Below the pieces are notes generated by a model, which was not told the origin of the DNA, did no database searches, and saw only the letters and a list, made by a program, of their open reading frames with translations. Below are positions 32,962-42,451 of a stretch of 64,000 nt of DNA, in pieces. The DNA is from Novosphingobium sp. KCTC 2891. GTDB lineage: Bacteria; Pseudomonadota; Alphaproteobacteria; Sphingomonadales; Sphingomonadaceae. How positions within the stretch are numbered: the first letter of the stretch is position 1; each line of letters opens with the position of its first letter. The stretch is from positions 58,706-122,705 of the forward strand of contig NZ_JAPCZG010000008.1 of NCBI RefSeq assembly GCF_025938155.1, in the 5' to 3' direction. Position numbers and translations under genes: made by a program.

Positions 32962-33501
32962 TCATCGCAGGGGTCGCTTTTCCAGCTTCCGCGCCAGCGT
33001 TCGGCGGTGCATTCCCAGCCGCCGCGCGGCTTCCGATATGTTGAAGTCGCACGCGACCAGCATGGAATGGATATGCTCCCATTCCACGGTCTTGATCGAC
33101 GTCTTTCGGCTGTCGAGCGGGACGGTCGGATCGCCGGTGGTCCGGCCGAAGCCCGCCTCGATATCATCCGTGTTGGACGGCTTGACCAGATAGTGCGCCG
33201 CGCCCAGCTTGATCGCCTCTACCGCCGTGGCGATGCTGGCGAAGCCGGTCAGGACGACGATCCGGATCTCCGGGTCGCGCGTATGCAGCATCTGCACGCA
33301 CGTGAGGCCCGAAGCGGTGCCCAGCTTCATGTCGACCACGGCATAGTCGAAGCCGGCCTCTGGCGGCAGCGCAGCGACACCATCGGGCGAGGCGGTGTGG
33401 GTGACGACATAGCCCCGCCGCTCGAACGAGCGGCGCAGCGTCCGCGCGAAGACCTCGTCGTCTTCCACGATCAGCAGGCGCGGAGCCACGGTCTCACTCA
33501 T
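32962..33501 (-). CDS. regA: Redox response regulator RegA/PrrA/ActR
   Basis: A 179-residue regulator: receiver domain with VEDDEVFARTLRRSFERRGY, phospho-acceptor D57 in YAVVDMKLG, Thr in VVLTGFASI and Lys in YLVKPS. The C-terminal Fis-type helix-turn-helix is CDFNISEAARRLGMHRRTLARKLEKRPLR-like, nearly identical in pattern to RegA proteins. It controls energy metabolism genes in response to redox state with RegB. It overlaps regB by 4 nt and is the last gene of the cyo cluster. Confidence 0.93.
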   Translation of the reverse strand: MSETVAPRLLIVEDDEVFARTLRRSFERRGYVVTHTASPDGVAALPPEAGFDYAVVDMKLGTASGLTCVQMLHTRDPEIRIVVLTGFASIATAVEAIKLGAAHYLVKPSNTDDIEAGFGRTTGDPTVPLDSRKTSIKTVEWEHIHSMLVACDFNISEAARRLGMHRRTLARKLEKRPLR

Positions 33502-34826
33502 CCCCGCGCGCCCTTATCGTAGGCGAGCGAGGCCAGCGGAATGGCCAGCCGCACGCGCGCGCCGCCATCGGGCAGGTTGGCCACGTCAACCGTGCCGCCC
33601 AGCTTGCGCACCACGTTGACCACCAGGAACAGGCCCAGCCCGCCGCCGGCGCGCCCCTTGGTCGAAGAATAGGGCTTGCCGAACGATTCCAGCATTTCCG
33701 GGGCAAAGCCGGGGCCATGGTCGCGCACGTCGAGGAACAGCCGCCGCCGGGTGCGCCGCGCCTCGAAATCGACGGGGCCGGGCGAGACTTCCAGTGCATT
33801 GTCGATCACGTTGCCGATCACCTGGCGCAATGCGGGATCGGCGACGATCGAGACGTCCTCGCCCAGTTCGTCGGTCAGCCGGATTTCCCCGCCCGAGCGT
33901 TCGCGCCAGTCGGCTGCGATGTCCTGCACGAAGCCGCGCAAGGTCGTGATCGAGGGGTTTTCGCCGCGCACTTCACCGGCGGACATCAGGATGCCGGAGA
34001 CGATCGATTTGCAGCGGCGAAGCTCCGTTTCCATTTCCACGACATCGGCGCGCAGGTCCGGGTCGGCGGCGATCGCTGGATGATGCGCCCAGTCGCCCAG
34101 GATCACCGACATCGAGGACATCGGCGTCCCCAGTTCGTGCGCGGCCCCTGACGCCAGCAGGCCCATCCGTACGATATGGCGTTCTTCCGCCGCCTGCTGG
34201 CTCAGCGCGGCAACGGCGGCTTCGGCCTGTCGCCGGTTGTGCCCCATGCGGATCACGAAATGGACCAGCAGCCACGCGTTGAGCGCGAAGCACACCAGGC
34301 TGCCCAGCAGGTAGAGCCGGAACGGATCGGGAGCATAGGCGGGCGGCAGGTCCAGCGGCTTGTAGAGGAAGGTCAGCACCGTCACCGCCACGACCGCGGC
34401 CAGCGCCACGATCCAGCTGCGGCTCGTCGGCAGCAGGATCACGCCGATGGCGATCTGGAGCAGGAACAGGAAGGTGAACGGGTTGGTCGATCCGCCGCTG
34501 AAATAGAGCTGCCAGCCGAGCGCTGCGACATCGAGCAGCACGGCGCCCAGCATCTCGCGGTCGGCGAAGCCTTCGCGGCTGCGGATGAGGCCGATGGTGG
34601 CGAAGTTCACCAGGACCAGCAGCACCGGCACTGCGATCAGCGGCACCAGCGGCAGGCGCACGTCGAGAACCGCGTCCGCGAAAACGATGGTGATGAGCTG
34701 CCCGAATACCGCCAGCCAGCGTAGTTGCACCAGCAGCACCATGTTGCGGGCGCTGGCCGGAACATAGCCTGGCGGCAGGCTGGCAGCCACGGGAAGGGCG
34801 GGCAGGGAAGGGCGCTTTCTGGTCAT
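33498..34826 (-). CDS. regB: Redox sensor histidine kinase RegB/PrrB/ActS
   Basis: A 442-residue membrane kinase from ATG 34826. Six membrane helices occupy about residues 30-192. The quinone-binding-type heptapeptide GGSTNPF is at 111-117. The H-box is GAAHELGTP with H230, and the conserved redox cysteine of RegB corresponds to C272 in RRCKSI. The ATPase domain has GNVIDNALEVSP, DHGPGFAPE and GGGLGLFLV. It senses the quinone pool and redox state and phosphorylates RegA. It overlaps both surf1 and regA by 4 nt, so kinase synthesis is tied to the oxidase operon. Confidence 0.93.
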   Translation of the reverse strand: MTRKRPSLPALPVAASLPPGYVPASARNMVLLVQLRWLAVFGQLITIVFADAVLDVRLPLVPLIAVPVLLVLVNFATIGLIRSREGFADREMLGAVLLDVAALGWQLYFSGGSTNPFTFLFLLQIAIGVILLPTSRSWIVALAAVVAVTVLTFLYKPLDLPPAYAPDPFRLYLLGSLVCFALNAWLLVHFVIRMGHNRRQAEAAVAALSQQAAEERHIVRMGLLASGAAHELGTPMSSMSVILGDWAHHPAIAADPDLRADVVEMETELRRCKSIVSGILMSAGEVRGENPSITTLRGFVQDIAADWRERSGGEIRLTDELGEDVSIVADPALRQVIGNVIDNALEVSPGPVDFEARRTRRRLFLDVRDHGPGFAPEMLESFGKPYSSTKGRAGGGLGLFLVVNVVRKLGGTVDVANLPDGGARVRLAIPLASLAYDKGARG

Positions 34827-35545
34827 CCGGCCTTGCGCCATACCACGATCGCGCCGCCCACGCACATGACAGCAAGGGCAAACCAGGTCAGGGCATAGGC
34901 AAGGTGGCTGTTGGGGAACTGCACGACCGTGAGCCCCGCTACGGGCGAGGCACCGGCCGGAGACGGTGTTTCCACCTGGGCGTCCACGAACAGGCGCGGA
35001 TCGGCGAGGATCAGCCGCCGCGCGGCGATGGCCGCCACGTCGCGCGAATACCATCGGTCCTGTGTGGGCACGTTGTCCCGCAGCCAGGTGCCCGCAGGCT
35101 CGCTGACCCGCAGCAGTCCGACGACCGTCACCGGCCCCGCGGGAACTGCCTTGCGCTGACCCGCCAGCCGGGTGCCGGCGGGTACGAAGCCCCGGTTGAC
35201 ATAGACGATCCGCCCACCGTTTTCACGCAGCGGCACCAGCACCCAGTATCCGCTGCCAAGTGTCGAGGTTCCGGTGACGAGCGCGGTGCCTTCGGGAAGG
35301 TAAGTGCCGGACACGCGCAGCCGGCGATAGGCGATGCCGTCGAGCGGGCCGTCGGGCAGCGTCTCCAGTCCGGTTGGCGCGGCGGCGATCATCCGCTCGA
35401 CGCGCGCGATCAGCGCTTCCTTCCACGCGAGACGATGCACCTGCCATACGCCCAGCGCGCCGAACAGCAGCGTCAGCAGGATAAGAAGCGACACCAGCCG
35501 GAACGGGGCCGGCCGCGCCATCCCCGTCCCGGCAGCGCCTGTCAT
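34823..35545 (-). CDS. SURF1 family oxidase assembly protein
   Basis: A 240-residue protein with an N-terminal helix (about 16-32, RLVSLLILLTLLFGALGVWQVHRLAWK) and a C-terminal one (about 215-234), flanking a periplasmic domain with VYVNRGFVPAG and NSHLAYALTWFALA, typical of SURF1. SURF1 helps assemble haem-copper oxidases, probably in haem delivery. It sits directly after cyoD with a 4-nt overlap and overlaps regB in the same way, so it is likely devoted to this quinol oxidase. ATG 35545 is chosen for the coupling. Confidence 0.9.
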   Translation of the reverse strand: MTGAAGTGMARPAPFRLVSLLILLTLLFGALGVWQVHRLAWKEALIARVERMIAAAPTGLETLPDGPLDGIAYRRLRVSGTYLPEGTALVTGTSTLGSGYWVLVPLRENGGRIVYVNRGFVPAGTRLAGQRKAVPAGPVTVVGLLRVSEPAGTWLRDNVPTQDRWYSRDVAAIAARRLILADPRLFVDAQVETPSPAGASPVAGLTVVQFPNSHLAYALTWFALAVMCVGGAIVVWRKAG

Positions 35546-35919
35546 TGCATGTCGCCCATCGCTTGGGTCATCGGCATCATGTTGTGGTTGAGGTGATACA
35601 TGACCCACAGCGTCCCGGCGAGGACGATCACCACCAGCACCAGCGTGAACAGCAGAGCCATCAGGTTCCAGCCGCCTTCCGCCTTGCCGTTCATGTGCAG
35701 GAAGAAGATCATGTGGACCACGATCTGCACGGCCGCGAACCCGGTGATGACCAGCGCGGTCAGGCTGCGATCCGCCAGCGCACCGCTCATCACCAGCCAG
35801 AACGGGATCGCGGTGAGGATCACCGAGAGGATGAATCCCATGGCATAATCGCGCATGGTGCCGTGGCCGGCGTCATGGCCGTGTGCATGTTCGGCATGAT
35901 GTTCGTGCGAACCGCTCAT
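35542..35919 (-). CDS. cyoD: Cytochrome bo3 quinol oxidase subunit IV
   Basis: A 125-residue protein with a histidine-rich N-terminus and three membrane helices, including [22 protein letters not shown] and [17 protein letters not shown], the CyoD signature. It stabilises the oxidase complex in the inner membrane. It overlaps cyoC upstream and surf1 downstream by 4 nt each. Confidence 0.95.
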   Translation of the reverse strand: MSGSHEHHAEHAHGHDAGHGTMRDYAMGFILSVILTAIPFWLVMSGALADRSLTALVITGFAAVQIVVHMIFFLHMNGKAEGGWNLMALLFTLVLVVIVLAGTLWVMYHLNHNMMPMTQAMGDMQ

Positions 35920-36563
35920 CGCAGCATTCCCATCAGGTAGACGAAAGTGAAGACGCCGATCCAGACGACGTCGAGGAAGTGCCAGAACAGGCTGAGGCAC
36001 ATCAGGCGGCGCTGGTTGGCGGCGATCAGGCCATGCCGGCCCACCTGCACCAGCAGCACAGTCAGCCAGACGAGGCCGAACGTCACGTGCAGCCCGTGCG
36101 TGCCCACCAGCGTGAAGAACGCGGAAAGGAACGCGCTGCGCTGCGGCGTGGCGCCTTCGTGGATCAGGTGGCCGAACTCGTAAAGCTCGATGCCCAGGAA
36201 GGCTGCGCCGAACAGCGCCGTCACCACCAGCCAGGCCTGCGTCTGCCGCACCTGGCCGCGCTGCATCGCCAGCATGGCGAAGCCATAGGTGATCGACGAG
36301 AACAGCAGCATCGAGGTGTTCACCGCCACCAGCGGCAGGTCGAACAGGTCCTTCGGCCCCGGCCCCGCCGCATAGTTGCCGCCCAGCACGCCAAAGGCGG
36401 CGAACAGCATGGCGAAGATGAGGCAGTCGCTCATCAGGTAGATCCAGAAGCCCAGCATCGTGCTGCCGCCTTCGGGATGATCGTGCTCGTGCAGGTCGTA
36501 GTAGCGGGTGGTGAGCGCAGCGCTTCCGCCTGCGTTCGCCACCGGTTCGTGCTGTGCCGTCAT
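35916..36563 (-). CDS. cyoC: Cytochrome bo3 quinol oxidase subunit III
   Basis: A 215-residue protein with five membrane helices: [53 protein letters not shown] and [14 protein letters not shown] match CyoC. It is the non-metal subunit III of the bo3-type quinol oxidase. It overlaps cyoB and cyoD by 4 nt in ATGA junctions. Confidence 0.96.
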   Translation of the reverse strand: MTAQHEPVANAGGSAALTTRYYDLHEHDHPEGGSTMLGFWIYLMSDCLIFAMLFAAFGVLGGNYAAGPGPKDLFDLPLVAVNTSMLLFSSITYGFAMLAMQRGQVRQTQAWLVVTALFGAAFLGIELYEFGHLIHEGATPQRSAFLSAFFTLVGTHGLHVTFGLVWLTVLLVQVGRHGLIAANQRRLMCLSLFWHFLDVVWIGVFTFVYLMGMLR

Positions 36564-38575
36564 GCTGCGGCTCCCTGCGCCAGCTGGCGCGTGCGGGCGT
36601 CTTCACACGCGGCCACGGTTTCGGCCGGGATGTGGAAGTCACGCCGGTAGTTGAAGGTATGGGCGATGGCGACCACCACGATGGCGGCGAAGCTGGCGGC
36701 GGCAAGCCACCAGATATGCCAGATCAGGGCGAAGCCGCAGACGGCGCTGATCGCCGAGAGGATCACGCCCGTGCCGGTGTTCTTCGGCATGTGGATCGGG
36801 CGGAATCCTTCGGTCGGCCGGGGCGCGCCCGCCGCCTTCATGTCGGCCCATGCGTCAAGGTCATGGACGATCGGCGTGAAGGCGAAGTTGTAGTCCGGCG
36901 GGGGCGAACTGGTCGACCATTCGAGCGTGCGCCCGCCCCAGGGATCGTCCGCGTTCACGCGCAGCTGGTCGCGGCGCAGGATGCTGACGGTGTACTGGAT
37001 CAGCATGGCGGCGATGCCCATGGCGATCAGGAACGCGCCGAAGGCCGCGACCTGGAACCAGATCTGGATCGAGGGATCGTCGAACACCCGCATCCGGCGC
37101 GTCACGCCCATCAGGCCAAGGATGTAGAGCGGGGTGAACGCGACCCAGAAGCCCACGACCCACAGCCAGAAGCTGACCTTGCCCCAGAACGGTTCGAGCC
37201 GGAACCCGAAGGCCTTGGGCCACCAGTAGTTGATCGCCGCGAACACGCCGAACACCACGCCGCCGATGATCACGTTATGGAAGTGCGCGATCAGGAACAG
37301 CGAGTTGTGCAGCACGAAGTCGGCCGGGGGCACTGCCAGCAGCACGCCGGTCATGCCGCCGATCACGAAGGTCAGCATGAAGGCGACCGTCCACATCATC
37401 GGCAGGTCGAAGCGGATGCGACCGCGGTACATCGTGAACAGCCAGTTGAACAGCTTGGCGCCCGTGGGGATGGAAATGACCATCGTGGTGATGCCGAAGA
37501 AGCTGTTGACGCTGGCGCCCGATCCCATCGTGAAGAAGTGGTGCAGCCACACGATGTAGGACAGGATGGTGATGACCGCCGTGGCATAGACCATTGACGA
37601 ATAACCAAAGAGCTTCTTGCCCGAGAACGTGGCAGTGATTTCGGAGAAGACACCGAACAGCGGCAGGATGAGGATGTAGACTTCCGGGTGGCCCCAGATC
37701 CAGATCAGGTTGATGTACAACATCGGGCTGCCGCCGAAGTCGTTGGTGAAGAAATTGGTGCCGATGGTGCGGTCCAGCCCCAGCATCGCCAGCACCGCGG
37801 TCAGCACCGGGAACGAGGCGACGATCAGGATGTTGGCGCACAGCGCGGTCCAGGTGAACACCGGCATCCGCATCATGGTCATGCCCGGCGCGCGCATCTT
37901 CACGATCGTGGCGATCAGGTTGATGCCGGACAAAGTCGTGCCCACGCCCGCGATCTGGAGCGACCAGATGTAGTAGTCCACGCCGACGCCGGGACTGTAG
38001 CCGAGGCCGGACAGCGGCGGGAAGGCGAGCCAGCCGGTCTGCGCGAACTCACCCACGAACAGCGATGCCATGACCAGCGCCGCGCCGGACGCCGTCATCC
38101 AGAAGCTGAAGTTGTTGAGGAACGGGAACGATACGTCGCGCGCGCCGATCTGCAGCGGGACGACATAGTTCATCAGCCCTGTCACGAACGGCATCGCCAC
38201 GAAGAAGATCATGATCACGCCGTGCGCGGTGAAGATCTGATCGTAGTGGTGCGCGTTCAGGTAACCTTCCGATCCGTGGAAGGCCATCGCCTGTTGCAGG
38301 CGCATCATCACCGCGTCGGCAAAGCCGCGCAGGAACATGACCAGCCCCAGGATCATGTACATGATCCCGATCTTCTTGTGATCGACGCTGGTGAACCACT
38401 CCTTCCAGAGATAGCCCCACAGCTTGAACCAGGTGATGGCGGCGAGCAGCGCCACGCCGCCTAGGACGACGGCACCAAATGTGGCGAGCACGATCGGCTC
38501 GGTCGGGATGGCTGCAAGGCTCAGGCGGCCGAGCAGGGGAGACCAGATCTGTTCATGGACGGGCATGATGGGCAC
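36560..38575 (-). CDS. cyoB: Cytochrome bo3 quinol oxidase subunit I
   Basis: A 671-residue, 15-helix catalytic subunit, close to E. coli CyoB along its length. It binds haem b, haem o3 and CuB, shown by [14 protein letters not shown], the CuB/crosslink segment [16 protein letters not shown] and [12 protein letters not shown]. The quinol-site residues in [15 protein letters not shown] match those of quinol rather than cytochrome c oxidases. It reduces oxygen with ubiquinol and pumps protons. It starts 5 bp after cyoA. Confidence 0.97.
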   Translation of the reverse strand: MPIMPVHEQIWSPLLGRLSLAAIPTEPIVLATFGAVVLGGVALLAAITWFKLWGYLWKEWFTSVDHKKIGIMYMILGLVMFLRGFADAVMMRLQQAMAFHGSEGYLNAHHYDQIFTAHGVIMIFFVAMPFVTGLMNYVVPLQIGARDVSFPFLNNFSFWMTASGAALVMASLFVGEFAQTGWLAFPPLSGLGYSPGVGVDYYIWSLQIAGVGTTLSGINLIATIVKMRAPGMTMMRMPVFTWTALCANILIVASFPVLTAVLAMLGLDRTIGTNFFTNDFGGSPMLYINLIWIWGHPEVYILILPLFGVFSEITATFSGKKLFGYSSMVYATAVITILSYIVWLHHFFTMGSGASVNSFFGITTMVISIPTGAKLFNWLFTMYRGRIRFDLPMMWTVAFMLTFVIGGMTGVLLAVPPADFVLHNSLFLIAHFHNVIIGGVVFGVFAAINYWWPKAFGFRLEPFWGKVSFWLWVVGFWVAFTPLYILGLMGVTRRMRVFDDPSIQIWFQVAAFGAFLIAMGIAAMLIQYTVSILRRDQLRVNADDPWGGRTLEWSTSSPPPDYNFAFTPIVHDLDAWADMKAAGAPRPTEGFRPIHMPKNTGTGVILSAISAVCGFALIWHIWWLAAASFAAIVVVAIAHTFNYRRDFHIPAETVAACEDARTRQLAQGAAA

Positions 38576-38580
38576 CGTGT

Positions 38581-39813
38581 TCAGGAATGAGGATGCGGGG
38601 CGGGGGTGGCGTCAGCGGCCGGGGGCGCCGCCGCCGGTGCGGGTGCCGGCCACAACGAAGGCCGGTAACGGTCGCGGGCAAGGTTCGCGCCGCGGAGCGG
38701 GGCCAGGCTGGCCGGCGCGCTGACGTGCGTGTCGGGCGCGGCGGTTGCGGTGTTGTCGGCGCAGGCGGCCTGCACCCACAGCTTGCCCTGCGCGGGGCTG
38801 GTGCCGGGCAGGGCGATGCCCACGTTCTCGCGGCCGAACTTGTCGTAGGTCAGCGCAGCCACGTTCCACGCGCCGGCCTTGCCGGTACCGCCGCGCGAGT
38901 CGAGCGCCATCATCTGGCCCATGCACATCTTGCCGGGTTCGACGCAGAGGTTGACCACCGCATCGAACAGGTCGGGCGCGATAGCGGCATAGCGGCGCAC
39001 CGGCTCGCGTTCGCTCGGCTTTTCGAGCGTCAGGTAAGCGGCGCGGTCCAGCGTGCCGCCGCCCTTGGCGACAGACGAGGCCCAGGTTGCGAATTCATCG
39101 GGCGAAACGCCGCGCATCCGGAAGCGCATGTTGGAGAAGCCGGCGCCGCTGTAGTTCGCGGAAAAGCCCATGGACTCGCCCGGCCGGTTCAGCACGGCGT
39201 GAAGTTTGGTCTCCATCCCCGGCATCGCATAGATCTGCCCTGCCAGCGACGGCGCGTAGAACGAGTTCATCACCGTGGCTGACGTGATGCGGAAGCGCAG
39301 CGGTCGGTCGGTGGGCAGCACCAGCTCGTTGACCGTGGCGATCTTCTGTTCGGGATAGATGAACAGCCACTTCCAGTTGAGCGCGACCACGTCGACCTCG
39401 AGCGGCTTGGCCTGCGCCGGAACCGGCTGGTTCTGGTTGATCCGCCCGATCGTACGGTAGGGGTCGAGCAGGTGGGTGGACACCCAGGTCAGCGCGCCCA
39501 GCGCGATGATGATCAGCAGCGGCGCGGCCCAGATCAGCAGTTCCAGCTGAGTCGAATGATGCCAGTCCGGCTCGTAGCGCGCGTCGGTGTTGGTCGAGCG
39601 GTAGCGCCACGCGAACAGCACCGTCAGCGCCATCACTGGCACGATGATGAGCAGCATCAGCACGGTCGAGATGACCACGAGGTCTGCCTGCTGGCGCGCG
39701 ACGTCGCCGGCTGGGTTCAGCACGACCCAGTCGCAGGCCGAGAGCGGGAGGAGGAGCGCAGGCGCGGCCACCGCACGCCAGCGACGGGCGGAAAGGAAGG
39801 AGGGCGTTTCCAT
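38581..39813 (-). CDS. cyoA: Cytochrome bo3 quinol oxidase subunit II
   Basis: A 410-residue lipoprotein with lipobox LSAC (C27), two membrane helices (about 44-68 and 90-112) and a periplasmic cupredoxin-like domain with [21 protein letters not shown] and SYGAG-like [14 protein letters not shown]. The copper ligands of CuA oxidases are absent, as expected for a quinol oxidase. A Pro/Ala-rich tail of about 60 residues after the cupredoxin domain makes it longer than E. coli CyoA (315). First gene of cyoABCD-surf1-regB-regA; no cyoE (haem O synthase) is in the cluster. Confidence 0.95.
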   Translation of the reverse strand: METPSFLSARRWRAVAAPALLLPLSACDWVVLNPAGDVARQQADLVVISTVLMLLIIVPVMALTVLFAWRYRSTNTDARYEPDWHHSTQLELLIWAAPLLIIIALGALTWVSTHLLDPYRTIGRINQNQPVPAQAKPLEVDVVALNWKWLFIYPEQKIATVNELVLPTDRPLRFRITSATVMNSFYAPSLAGQIYAMPGMETKLHAVLNRPGESMGFSANYSGAGFSNMRFRMRGVSPDEFATWASSVAKGGGTLDRAAYLTLEKPSEREPVRRYAAIAPDLFDAVVNLCVEPGKMCMGQMMALDSRGGTGKAGAWNVAALTYDKFGRENVGIALPGTSPAQGKLWVQAACADNTATAAPDTHVSAPASLAPLRGANLARDRYRPSLWPAPAPAAAPPAADATPAPHPHS

Positions 39814-39851
39814 GAGGCGCGGCCTAGGAGCGGCAGGACGTTCAGGCGATA

Positions 39852-39864
39852 GGACATTTTGTCC
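39852..39864. promoter_or_regulatory. GGACA-TTT-TGTCC inverted repeat upstream of cyoA
   Basis: A perfect 5-bp inverted repeat with a 3-bp spacer, 39 bp before the cyoA ATG and next to an FNR-like box, in the 134-bp divergent promoter region. Confidence 0.35.
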
Positions 39865-39871
39865 AATCCCA

Positions 39872-39885
39872 TTGACCGGGATCAA
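39872..39885. promoter_or_regulatory. FNR/FixK-type box upstream of cyoA
   Basis: TTGAC-CGGG-ATCAA (39872-39885) differs from the consensus TTGAT-N4-ATCAA at one base. It lies 59 bp upstream of cyoA and 62 bp upstream of the MFS start, so it could place the quinol oxidase under oxygen control. Confidence 0.6.
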
Positions 39886-39947
39886 TGACGATAGGGGCGC
39901 ATTCGCCACGCACCCCATGCGTGTGCGCCAGGGAACTTGCCGGGAAG

Positions 39948-41270
39948 ATGACCGCCGCGATGCTTGAGCAACCCTCCGACCAACCGCCCGCCAGCGGGCA
40001 TGGCCATATCTCGCCCGGCGAGATCGCGATCGGCGTCATCATCGGCCGCACGTCGGAGTTCTTCGACTTCTTCGTCTACGCCATCGCTTCGGTGCTGGTG
40101 TTCCCGCACTTCTTCTTTCCCTTTGCCGATCCGCTCAACGGCACGCTCTATTCGTTCATGGTGTTCGCGCTGGCGTTTGTGGCGCGGCCGTTCGGGACGG
40201 TGGCGTTCATGGCCGTCGACCGGGCGCTGGGGCGCGGCGCCAAGCTGACCATCGCCCTGTTCCTGCTGGGCGGATCGACCGCGGCCATCGCCTTCCTGCC
40301 GGGATACGAGGACATCGGCGCGGGTGCGATCTGGCTGCTGATGCTGTTCCGGCTCGGCCAGGGTTTTGCGCTGGGCGGCACGTGGGACGGCCTCGCCTCG
40401 CTGCTCGCGCTCAACGCGCCCAAGGCGCGGCGCGGCTGGTACGCCATGATCCCGCAGCTTGGCGCGCCGCTGGGCCTGATCGTGGCGAGCCTGCTGTTCG
40501 CGTTCTTCACCGCCTCTCTGCCCGCGGCCGACTTCCTCGAATGGGGCTGGCGCTTCCCGTTCTTCGTGGCCTTCGCGATCAACGTCGTGGCGCTGTTCGC
40601 ACGGCTCCGCATCGTCGAGACGCCAGAGTTCCTGCGGCTTTACGAAACCCGCGACCTTCAGCCCGAGTCGCCGCTCGCCACGGTGCGCAGCGAATGGCGC
40701 ACGATCGTGGTCGGCGCGCTGGCCCCGCTGGCGAGCTTCGCCATGTTCCACATGGTCACCGTGTTCCCGCTCTCGTGGGTGTTCCTTTACACCGATGGCG
40801 AGCCGACCCGCTTCCTGATCATCGAGGCGCTCGCCGCTGCCGCCGGCGTGATGGCGATCGTCTCGTCCGGTGCGCTGGCCGATGACCTCGGTCGCCGCCC
40901 TCTGCTGGGCTATTCCGCCGCCGCCATCGCCGCGTTCAGCATGGTCGCGCCCTATCTGCTGGGGCTGGGCGAGCTGGGCGAGATCGCGTTCATGTTCGTG
41001 GGCTTCGTGCTGCTGGGCCTGTCTTTCGGCCAATCCTCGGGCACGGTTGCGGACAATTTCAGCACGCGCCACCGCTACACCGGTTCGGCGCTGACCAGCG
41101 ACCTTGCCTGGCTGCTGGGCGCAGGCTTCGCGCCGCTGGTGGCGCTGTGGCTTTCCGCCAGCTTCGGTCTCGTGGCCTCGGGCGCGTATCTGCTGTCGGG
41201 TGCCCTGGCGACGTTGGTGGCACTGCGCCTGAACGTGCAACTGGGCGGGCTTTCCGCCTCGGAGGACTGA
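39948..41270 (+). CDS. MFS transporter, metabolite:H+ symporter type
   Basis: A 440-residue protein with about 12 membrane helices. The GRTSEFFDFFVYAIASVLVFPHFFF segment and FVARPFGTVAFMAVDRALGRG loop match the metabolite:H+ symporter subgroup (sugar/dicarboxylate transporters). It probably imports a small organic acid by proton symport. The ATG at 39948 is chosen, but 39960 is also possible. It is divergent from cyoA and convergent, 6 bp apart, with the DUF2520 gene. The shared FNR-like box may influence it. Confidence 0.87.
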   Translation: MTAAMLEQPSDQPPASGHGHISPGEIAIGVIIGRTSEFFDFFVYAIASVLVFPHFFFPFADPLNGTLYSFMVFALAFVARPFGTVAFMAVDRALGRGAKLTIALFLLGGSTAAIAFLPGYEDIGAGAIWLLMLFRLGQGFALGGTWDGLASLLALNAPKARRGWYAMIPQLGAPLGLIVASLLFAFFTASLPAADFLEWGWRFPFFVAFAINVVALFARLRIVETPEFLRLYETRDLQPESPLATVRSEWRTIVVGALAPLASFAMFHMVTVFPLSWVFLYTDGEPTRFLIIEALAAAAGVMAIVSSGALADDLGRRPLLGYSAAAIAAFSMVAPYLLGLGELGEIAFMFVGFVLLGLSFGQSSGTVADNFSTRHRYTGSALTSDLAWLLGAGFAPLVALWLSASFGLVASGAYLLSGALATLVALRLNVQLGGLSASED

Positions 41271-41276
41271 GCCGTC

Positions 41277-42152
41277 TTATTCGAGATCGCGGCGCAGGGC
41301 GCTGAGCCGCGAAGTGCCGGAACCGCGCTCCAGTTCGTCCAGCGTGGCGAGCGCCATCGCCCGGTAGGCTGGCAGGATGTCCGGGCACTCCCCCTCCAGC
41401 GCGGCGAGATGATTGCCGATCGTCTCGCGGTCGCCGCGCAGCAGCGGACCCGAAAGCGCCGAAAACCCGTGTGCGAGGCTATTCTCCAACGCGGCCCGGA
41501 CCAGCGGTGCCAGCAGGCCGGCGGGATCCTCGACCCCGGCCGTGCCCAGGGCGCGGAACGATCCCGCCAGCAGAGTGACGAGGTGGTTCGCCGCATGGCA
41601 CAGCGCGGCGTGATAAAGCGGGCGATGCGCCTCCGCGATCTCGACCGCGATGCCGCCGAGCAGCCCTACCAGCGCTCCTGCCGCGATCGTCGCCGCCTCG
41701 CTCGATCCGGTCACGGCGAAGCGGGCGCCCACCATGCGGCCGACTTCAAGCTGCGGCTCGCCGGTAAAGGTCATGACCGGATGGATCGCCGCCGTGAGCG
41801 CGCCCCTGGCCCGTAGCGGCTGCAGCACCGCTGCTCCGCTGCGGCCGCTGACGTGGGCGACAAGAATGGGCCGCCCGGCGGGGAGCGACCGTGCCACTTC
41901 GGCTGCGACCGGGGCAATGGCGTCGTCCGACACCGCGATCACGATCACGTCGCAAGCGTTGGCCAGCGCCGCGCAGTTTTCGGCCGGGGCCGCGCGTCCG
42001 ATCTGCGCAATCGCGGCGTCGCGCTTTTCAGCAGATCGACCCCACACGAGCGGAGGGGGCGAGGCGTGGGGGCCGAGCGCAAGCGCGAGTGCACGGGCAA
42101 CCCGGCCGGTGCCCGCGATGCCGATCTGGCGATAGGGCGGGCCAGCCGTCAC
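41277..42152 (-). CDS. Rossmann/DUF2520 domain protein
   Basis: A 291-residue protein from GTG 42152 with GGAG 8 bp upstream. The N-terminal NAD(P)-binding fold begins IGIAGTGRVARALALAL (GxGxxA). The C-terminal DUF2520 part holds AIHPVMTFTG, HRPLYHAALCHAANHLVTL and a helical tail. The pattern resembles 6-phosphogluconate or pyrroline-5-carboxylate reductase-like oxidoreductases. Substrate and pathway unknown. The longer open frame reaching 42272 lacks a good start. Confidence 0.82.
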   Translation of the reverse strand: MTAGPPYRQIGIAGTGRVARALALALGPHASPPPLVWGRSAEKRDAAIAQIGRAAPAENCAALANACDVIVIAVSDDAIAPVAAEVARSLPAGRPILVAHVSGRSGAAVLQPLRARGALTAAIHPVMTFTGEPQLEVGRMVGARFAVTGSSEAATIAAGALVGLLGGIAVEIAEAHRPLYHAALCHAANHLVTLLAGSFRALGTAGVEDPAGLLAPLVRAALENSLAHGFSALSGPLLRGDRETIGNHLAALEGECPDILPAYRAMALATLDELERGSGTSRLSALRRDLE

Positions 42153-42396
42153 CGCACGTCTCCGAGTGGCCTGCTGACCTTGGTAAGTTGAGGCGCCTGA
42201 GACTGTCCTGGGGAATAATTCGGATCGTTCAGTGATGCGATATTGATCGATGGGGCCGATGGCGGGCGGCAAGTGTGCGAAGCGAGCAGCATGGGCGGTG
42301 TTCTGCAGCAGGACCGGGGGGACAGGACAGGGAAATCAGTGGACGCCGCTCAATTCCGCCGCGGTGGGCATGGGGCGGGCACGTTACAGACGCGTT

Positions 42397-42426
42397 CGTC
42401 ATCCCCGCTTGTGTGCAGGGATGACG
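42397..42426. repeat. REP-like inverted repeat
   Basis: CGTCATCCC (42397-42405) and GGGATGACG (42418-42426) form a perfect 9-bp inverted repeat with a 12-bp spacer in the non-coding 42153-42451 stretch, where I see no gene. Sequences of this type are a common dispersed intergenic element in proteobacteria and can form a hairpin after the AIM24-like gene. Confidence 0.6.
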
Positions 42427-42451
42427 AGACGGTAGGCGGATATTGCCCCCG

